A stretch of DNA of 35,325 nucleotides from an uncultured Chlorobiaceae bacterium (lineage in GTDB: Bacteria > Bacteroidota > Chlorobiia > Chlorobiales > Chlorobiaceae), in assembly GCA_903851385.1 (NCBI GenBank), contig CAINOC010000110.1:1-35325 (forward strand). Direction: 5' to 3'. Below the pieces are notes generated by a model. That model did not search any database and was not told the origin of the DNA. It was given only the letters and a program-made list of their open reading frames with translations. The translations under genes and the position numbers were made by a program. Below, piece by piece: positions 31,619-35,325 of the stretch. Numbering within the stretch: position 1 is the stretch's first letter; each line of letters starts with the position of its first letter.

Positions 31619-32464
31619 TTAAGCTGCTTCTTCCTCAAACCGTGCATTCTCATCCCCGAACGTTATATCCAGCGATCCAAACGTAGCATGACCATGCACG
31701 CAGATGATCGTCCAGCCTCTTGCTGCAAGTGCAGTACAGGCGAGGTTGCTGTTCGAGGTGCGCCTGGCATTCAGGCCGCCGATATCCAGCTTTCCGTTTC
31801 GTGTCGTTGTCACTGCCAGATCATTCAGCAGTTCGTCAATCTCCCCGGCAGTGAGGTGAAGGTCACGCAGTTTCAGCTGAATGCCGTTTGCCCATGCAGG
31901 CAGCACCGCACCGCTGTAGGTATCCACAAGTGTACCCGAAAGGTCGATCATCTTCAGGGCACTCATTCGCTGGAGTGTAGCAAGGTCACCGTGTACCAGC
32001 GTGTTCTTCAAAGAGAGCTGCTGCAGCGAAGCGGGGAGGTCTGCGATATCGCCACTTACCCAGCTGTCAGTGAGCTGCAGCGATTCGAGCGCAAGCAGGT
32101 TATGGAACGCCATTATTTCGCCCTTCAGCGAGTCACAGGCAAGAGAGTCAAATTCCGTAATGTTCTGCACTTCGCCTTTTATCACCAGGTCAAACCGTCC
32201 GACTTCCGGATAAACAGTGGTAAAATGTTTGTCGAGTGAATCAAACTTCACCTGATAGGCAGATCCACGACCCCAGTTGATCGTAATAAACCCCGTTCCA
32301 TTCATCATGAGCGAACGGCTCCCAGGCGTTTGCACATCATACCAGATTCCCGAGAGCGTTCCCGGCATCTGCCGGATGCTCCACTCCACAGCAAGGACCG
32401 TCGGTCCCGTCAAACACCATCCCTGCTGGTTGGTGACTTTTCTGGTTTCGTTAAATGGCAACAT
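31619..32464 (-). CDS. Phage-encoded leucine-rich-repeat protein
   Basis: A 281-residue protein without a signal peptide. From about residue 120 it shows irregular leucine-rich repeats: LLALESLQLTDSWVSGDIADL, LPASLQQLSLKNTLVHGDLATL, MSALKMIDLSGTLVDTYSG, and IQLKLRDLHLTAGEIDELL. The N-terminal part (GFITINWGRGSAYQVKF) resembles the beta segment preceding repeats in BspA/DUF285-like surface proteins. Lying between the possible connector and the fibre genes, it is a plausible host-binding or decoration protein of the particle. It ends EEEAA. LRR proteins are uncommon in this position, and the function is inference. Confidence 0.6.
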   Translation of the reverse strand: MLPFNETRKVTNQQGWCLTGPTVLAVEWSIRQMPGTLSGIWYDVQTPGSRSLMMNGTGFITINWGRGSAYQVKFDSLDKHFTTVYPEVGRFDLVIKGEVQNITEFDSLACDSLKGEIMAFHNLLALESLQLTDSWVSGDIADLPASLQQLSLKNTLVHGDLATLQRMSALKMIDLSGTLVDTYSGAVLPAWANGIQLKLRDLHLTAGEIDELLNDLAVTTTRNGKLDIGGLNARRTSNSNLACTALAARGWTIICVHGHATFGSLDITFGDENARFEEEAA

Positions 32465-32482
32465 GACAAAGGGTACCGGTTA

Positions 32483-32938
32483 TCATCGTATCTGTCTTGA
32501 GCGTGCCGCAAGCGGCATGACAAAAATCTTCTGGTAAACACTATTGATCTTGTATTCCAACCCGTCATCAAAGACCGCCTGCAGCTCTTTCCGGTAGGCG
32601 TTCTGGTAGTATGTCAGCATCACTATAAAGCCCTGTCCGCCAACAGAAGCCCCGAGCCTTGGCAGTATGTATTCCCCGAGCACACGGTATACCGAAGCTT
32701 TTACCCATTGCTCAGGGTTGAGATTGTCAGCATTAAATAAGGTGGAATCTGTCGCAAGCAGGTTCATGCCGGTTCGTGCAGGGTCGACGAGAGTCCTTTG
32801 CAGCGGAAGCCACAAAGCTTTTACATCCCTCTGAATATCCAGAGCAGCCTTCGCATGGTAGAGCGTGAAATCATTAATCCCATGCTCAAACACATAGGGC
32901 TGGTATTCATTTAAATCACTGTCAGCGGAATAACTCAT
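32483..32938 (-). CDS. Putative phage head-tail connector/structural protein (151 aa)
   Basis: A mostly helical 151-residue protein, DFTLYHAKAALDIQRDVKALW and VKASVYRVLGEYILPRLGA being typical stretches. Position directly after the coat gene, size and helicity suggest a head-completion or adaptor protein, but I recognise no family. GAGGATC precedes the ATG at a usable distance. A repeat-built hairpin fills the gap before it. Confidence 0.45.
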   Translation of the reverse strand: MSYSADSDLNEYQPYVFEHGINDFTLYHAKAALDIQRDVKALWLPLQRTLVDPARTGMNLLATDSTLFNADNLNPEQWVKASVYRVLGEYILPRLGASVGGQGFIVMLTYYQNAYRKELQAVFDDGLEYKINSVYQKIFVMPLAARSRQIR

Positions 32939-32956
32939 TGTTGATCCTCGTTAATT

Positions 32957-33019
32957 CAGTAGGCAGTCGGCAGTCGCGTCTTTCACTGCCAACTGCCCAC
33001 TGCCAATTGCCAACTATTT
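32957..33019. repeat. Heptanucleotide array forming a long hairpin after the coat gene
   Basis: 7-mers CAGTAGG, CAGTCGG, CAGTCGC, GTCTTTC, ACTGCCA, ACTGCCC, ACTGCCA, ATTGCCA, ACTATTT. The first units are reverse complements of the later ones, so GGCAGT-C-GGCAGT can pair with ACTGCC-A-ACTGCC (13 positions, one mismatch). It overlaps the coat stop codon and lies before the next gene, a site where a hairpin could protect or shorten coat mRNA. Confidence 0.7.
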
Positions 33020-34153
33020 GCGAAGCAAACAGGCCATATTCGGATCCAGGCACTTCACGCCGTAGAGCACATCGAGCGCAACTTTCACAGCGGAGGTGTC
33101 CGGTGCGTACCAGATACGCGAACGCATGGCAAGTTTGCTCTTCGGGTCTGAGACCGTTGCCACCCTTGCATTGCCGAGCTGTTCGCCGATATCGGAGAGG
33201 GGAGCCATGGCAAGCGCAAAGGCGTTGCGGTGGAAGGCAATGCTGTTGGTGAAGTTCATCAGGCTCATCGTCACCACTGCGTTGTCTGCAGTTGCCTGCG
33301 AAAGCGGCGGATAAATCTGCACACCGCTGAAGGCGTTTCCTGCAGCAGTCACTGCCGTAGCATTTACAATTGCATAACGCTGTGAGTCGCCAGCAATGCT
33401 GAAGGTGTCACCAAGGAGAAGCGTGCCCGTTACGGTACCGGCATCCAGGTTGATGAGCGAGCTGCCTTTTGCCATTGCACCATTGATTGCAAGCGTTCCC
33501 ACCGTGCAGGTGCCTTTGGTGTGCGTGCTTACATTCTGGTTTCCGAAAATCTCATAGCCAAGCCAGTTGCCGATATGACCGGTCTTGAGCAAATCCTGCG
33601 AGGCCTGACCAGCAACGTTGTTGTTGCCAAACAGCTTCTGAAATCCAGCTCTCATAGCTGAACCCACTTCAAGATTAAGTGCACCATCATCCATTGGCAC
33701 TTTGTTGTCAAACATGATCTGGCTCAGGTTTGTCAAATCATCAATTGAGGTTGTCGCTTGGGCATCCACATACCACGGCACCGAGGAGGCAAGCGTGTTC
33801 AGCTTTGTGTCAATATCTTTGGCCAGCGCAAACACGGCAGGGCGGATATGATCAGTAATGATCTGGTCGCCGGTAAAGGAGAGCTCTTTGTCACTCAGCG
33901 AGAACTTCACCTCTTTCCACTGGTCAAGCTTCATTTCAATGTAGGAGGTATCGATGTTCTGGTCGTTCGATGGGGCATCCATCGCGGTAAACACACCCGG
34001 TTTCTTGATCTCGATCGTACTGCCTTTCGCCTTCGAGTCCTTGTCATAGCCACGGTGCACCCGCGCCGCCATTCCGAGCGCATCCTGCAGCGCAATCAGC
34101 CCCTCATTGGCATAAAACAGCGGGTCATAAATTCCCAGTACATTTGTCGGCAT
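33014..34153 (-). CDS. Phage major capsid (coat) protein, P22 gp5-like
   Basis: A 379-residue protein. The N-terminus ANEGLIALQDALGMAARVHRGYDKD and the N-proximal TIEIKKPGVFTAMDAPS fit the P22-type HK97-fold coat family. The block LDQWKEVKFSLSDKELSFTGD is the long-helix region. A segment at ~240-300 (TLAINGAMAKGSSLINL to VQIYPPLSQAT) is beta-rich and corresponds in place to the inserted domain of P22 coat. FHRNAFALAMAPL and WYAPDTSAVKVALDVLYGVK close the fold. AGGAGA precedes the ATG by 9 bp. It follows the scaffold gene by 33 bp. It is shorter than P22 gp5 (430 residues). Confidence 0.85.
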   Translation of the reverse strand: MPTNVLGIYDPLFYANEGLIALQDALGMAARVHRGYDKDSKAKGSTIEIKKPGVFTAMDAPSNDQNIDTSYIEMKLDQWKEVKFSLSDKELSFTGDQIITDHIRPAVFALAKDIDTKLNTLASSVPWYVDAQATTSIDDLTNLSQIMFDNKVPMDDGALNLEVGSAMRAGFQKLFGNNNVAGQASQDLLKTGHIGNWLGYEIFGNQNVSTHTKGTCTVGTLAINGAMAKGSSLINLDAGTVTGTLLLGDTFSIAGDSQRYAIVNATAVTAAGNAFSGVQIYPPLSQATADNAVVTMSLMNFTNSIAFHRNAFALAMAPLSDIGEQLGNARVATVSDPKSKLAMRSRIWYAPDTSAVKVALDVLYGVKCLDPNMACLLRK

Positions 34154-34186
34154 AGCTCAATCTCCTGTTAATGGTTTCCGTTATCT

Positions 34187-34945
34187 TTATCGCACAATTT
34201 CCACCGTCGTCCCGGCCTTCATTGCTGCATCCCGCGCTGCCCTGTACTTTGCCGGATCCTTCGCATCCTCCATACTTATCTTGAATGCCGACTGTCCACG
34301 TCCGTCACCCGAGCCCTGGCTCCCAGCACCGCCCGGCCCCGCAGCAAGGAAATGGGGATTCGCCTCGAGAAACATCTTCACATGCTCCTCAAGCGAAACT
34401 GGTTTGCCGTTTTTGCTTACGAGATTCCCTGCAGCATCAACTACACTCACACCGGTTGCCGGATCAAACTTGATCGATCCCCGCAGCAAAGCCGCTACCT
34501 GGTCAGGCTTCATCGATTTCAGTGAAGTCGCAGCCGAAAGCAGTTTCCCGTCAACCTCCGAACGCTCCAGCATCCCGGCAAGCACCTTGATCCGGTCATC
34601 AGCCTCACGCTGTGCCTTTTCAAAAGCGACATCCTTTTCCTTCACGGTATTGGCAAGCAACTGCTCATATTGCCCTTTGGATTTCAGTACCTCTTCAGCT
34701 CGCTTCACCTCCTCAGCCTTCAGCTTTTCATACTCATCAACATCAATGCCGGTAAAGGGAGCCTTGGCGGCAGTAACGGCAGCAGCAACCTGCTGGGCAA
34801 CAGCGGCATCAAGCTCAGCCTGGGTAAAGATTTTGTCAGGAGCGGGTGGTATTGCAGCAGGGGAGCTGCCGCCAGCAGCATCGCCATCAACGCCCAGAGG
34901 ACGCGGCATCAGCATGCGCAGAAACGAAAGAGGCAAGAGTTTCAT
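34187..34945 (-). CDS. Phage scaffolding protein
   Basis: About 252 residues, strongly charged and helical. The centre has coiled-coil character (EYEKLKAEEVKRAEEVLKSK, then KEKDVAFEKAQREADDRIKV), and a Gly/Ser-rich linker (AGPGGAGSQGSGDGRGQSA) precedes a basic C-terminal helix (DAKDPAKYRAARDAAMKAG) of the type that binds coat subunits. Position directly before the coat gene is canonical. The ATG at 34945 or 34957 (four residues longer) could be used; no strong ribosome-binding site decides. The N-terminus has a short hydrophobic stretch LLPLSFLRMLM that is not a clear signal peptide. Confidence 0.8.
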   Translation of the reverse strand: MKLLPLSFLRMLMPRPLGVDGDAAGGSSPAAIPPAPDKIFTQAELDAAVAQQVAAAVTAAKAPFTGIDVDEYEKLKAEEVKRAEEVLKSKGQYEQLLANTVKEKDVAFEKAQREADDRIKVLAGMLERSEVDGKLLSAATSLKSMKPDQVAALLRGSIKFDPATGVSVVDAAGNLVSKNGKPVSLEEHVKMFLEANPHFLAAGPGGAGSQGSGDGRGQSAFKISMEDAKDPAKYRAARDAAMKAGTTVEIVR

Positions 34946-34957
34946 AGTTCTTATCAT

Positions 34958-35325
34958 TATATTGACATAAAAAATAATAAAATATAATAAGAATAGTGAA
35001 GATTATGTAATAAAATAGATAAAGATAGGATAAAAAGAAGCTTGAAGGTGTGTGGTGTCTAGCCTGTTTTGTCTTCTTTCATGCGTTTGGAATGGTGGAG
35101 TGGTCTAGGCGGGGTTAAAATAAAGGAAGCTGCTAATCGAGGTGTTCAAGGAATTTTCGTATGTGGTGGTGTTGTTTTGATTGCTTTTGTTTAAGGTAAA
35201 TAGTGTCTGAACGAAAAGGCGCTATGATATTATATAATAATAGGTTATATTGGTATTTGAAGGTCGAAAATATTTGAAAATTTCAGTGAATCCTTGATCA
35301 AAAGCGTAATAACCCCTGATTATAA
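34958..35325. other. AT-rich right flank without a gene
   Basis: No open frame of note lies on either strand. The leftward promoter of the phage cassette is expected here but I see no convincing match. On the plus strand TTGACA (34962) and TATAAT (34983) are present with a short 15-bp spacing and no gene downstream. A junction between phage and host DNA may lie in this stretch. Confidence 0.5.

Larger units (their letters stand above)
26075..34957 (-). mobile_element. Phage morphogenesis cassette (partial or permuted prophage)
   Basis: About 8.9 kb of tightly packed minus-strand genes: scaffold, P22-type coat, possible connector, LRR protein, three fibre-like proteins, lectin-like fibre tip, two membrane proteins, a small unknown, lipoprotein, terL and portal. 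Most junctions overlap or are a few bases apart. No integrase, repressor, replication, small terminase, tail tube, tape measure or endolysin gene is visible, and I found no flanking att repeat. It may be a defective prophage, part of a larger one continuing to the right, or a circularly permuted insertion. Confidence 0.8.

Noticed and set aside
34962-34988. Plus-strand promoter TTGACA/TATAAT beside the scaffold gene
   Set aside because: Spacer is 15 bp in very AT-rich DNA and no gene lies downstream in the window.

Overview
The window looks like a chromosomal segment of a green sulfur bacterium (Chlorobi; Chlorobium/Pelodictyon type). This rests on recalled protein style and gene content: the prfA-rseP-dxr cluster, tRNA-Val next to ftsH, an indolepyruvate:ferredoxin oxidoreductase with an arylacetate-CoA ligase, weak Shine-Dalgarno use, and many short dispersed repeats. 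No database search was possible.

Layout. 1-1100: AT-rich, almost gene-free DNA with inverted repeats and a decayed fragment of a phage terminase gene (+ strand). 1110-8523: an exported methionine sulfoxide reductase (msrB); a minus-strand efflux operon tolC-uspA-emrA-emrB; and a divergent sigma-54 activator. A near-consensus sigma-54 promoter precedes tolC, with TTCTGA/TCAGAA inverted repeats between the divergent genes, so the window appears to hold a regulator, its sites and its target. 8576-14776: a minus-strand aryl-acid/aromatic amino acid cluster (iorA, iorB, paaK, ACT-domain protein, aminotransferase), interrupted between paaK and the ACT gene by two short genes that overlap out of phase by 134 nt. 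14899-19848: nitroreductase, a DUF1997-like protein, then prfA, rseP and dxr. 20003-22248: tRNA-Val(UAC) and ftsH, convergent on one bidirectional terminator. 22516-25271: pyrF and glmS. 25688-25942: two very small membrane/exported peptides.

26075-34957 is a minus-strand phage morphogenesis cassette. In transcription order it holds scaffold, P22-type coat protein, a possible connector, a leucine-rich-repeat protein, three small fibre-like proteins, a DUF1566/C-type-lectin-like fibre tip, two small membrane proteins, a small unknown protein, a lipoprotein, large terminase and portal. No integrase, small terminase, tail tube/tape measure, endolysin, replication or repressor gene is visible. 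The order is circularly permuted: joining the two ends would restore terL-portal-scaffold-coat. A second, decayed portal C-terminus lies just past the intact portal, and a decayed terL N-terminus lies at the far left of the window.

Three layers of small repeats run across phage and chromosomal DNA alike. They are degenerate 7-nt tandem repeats in intergenic gaps; a short palindromic element (GTCAT..C / G..ATC) with three copies whose stem bases covary; and a tandem ~118-bp hairpin unit, also with covarying stem bases, beside the portal gene.
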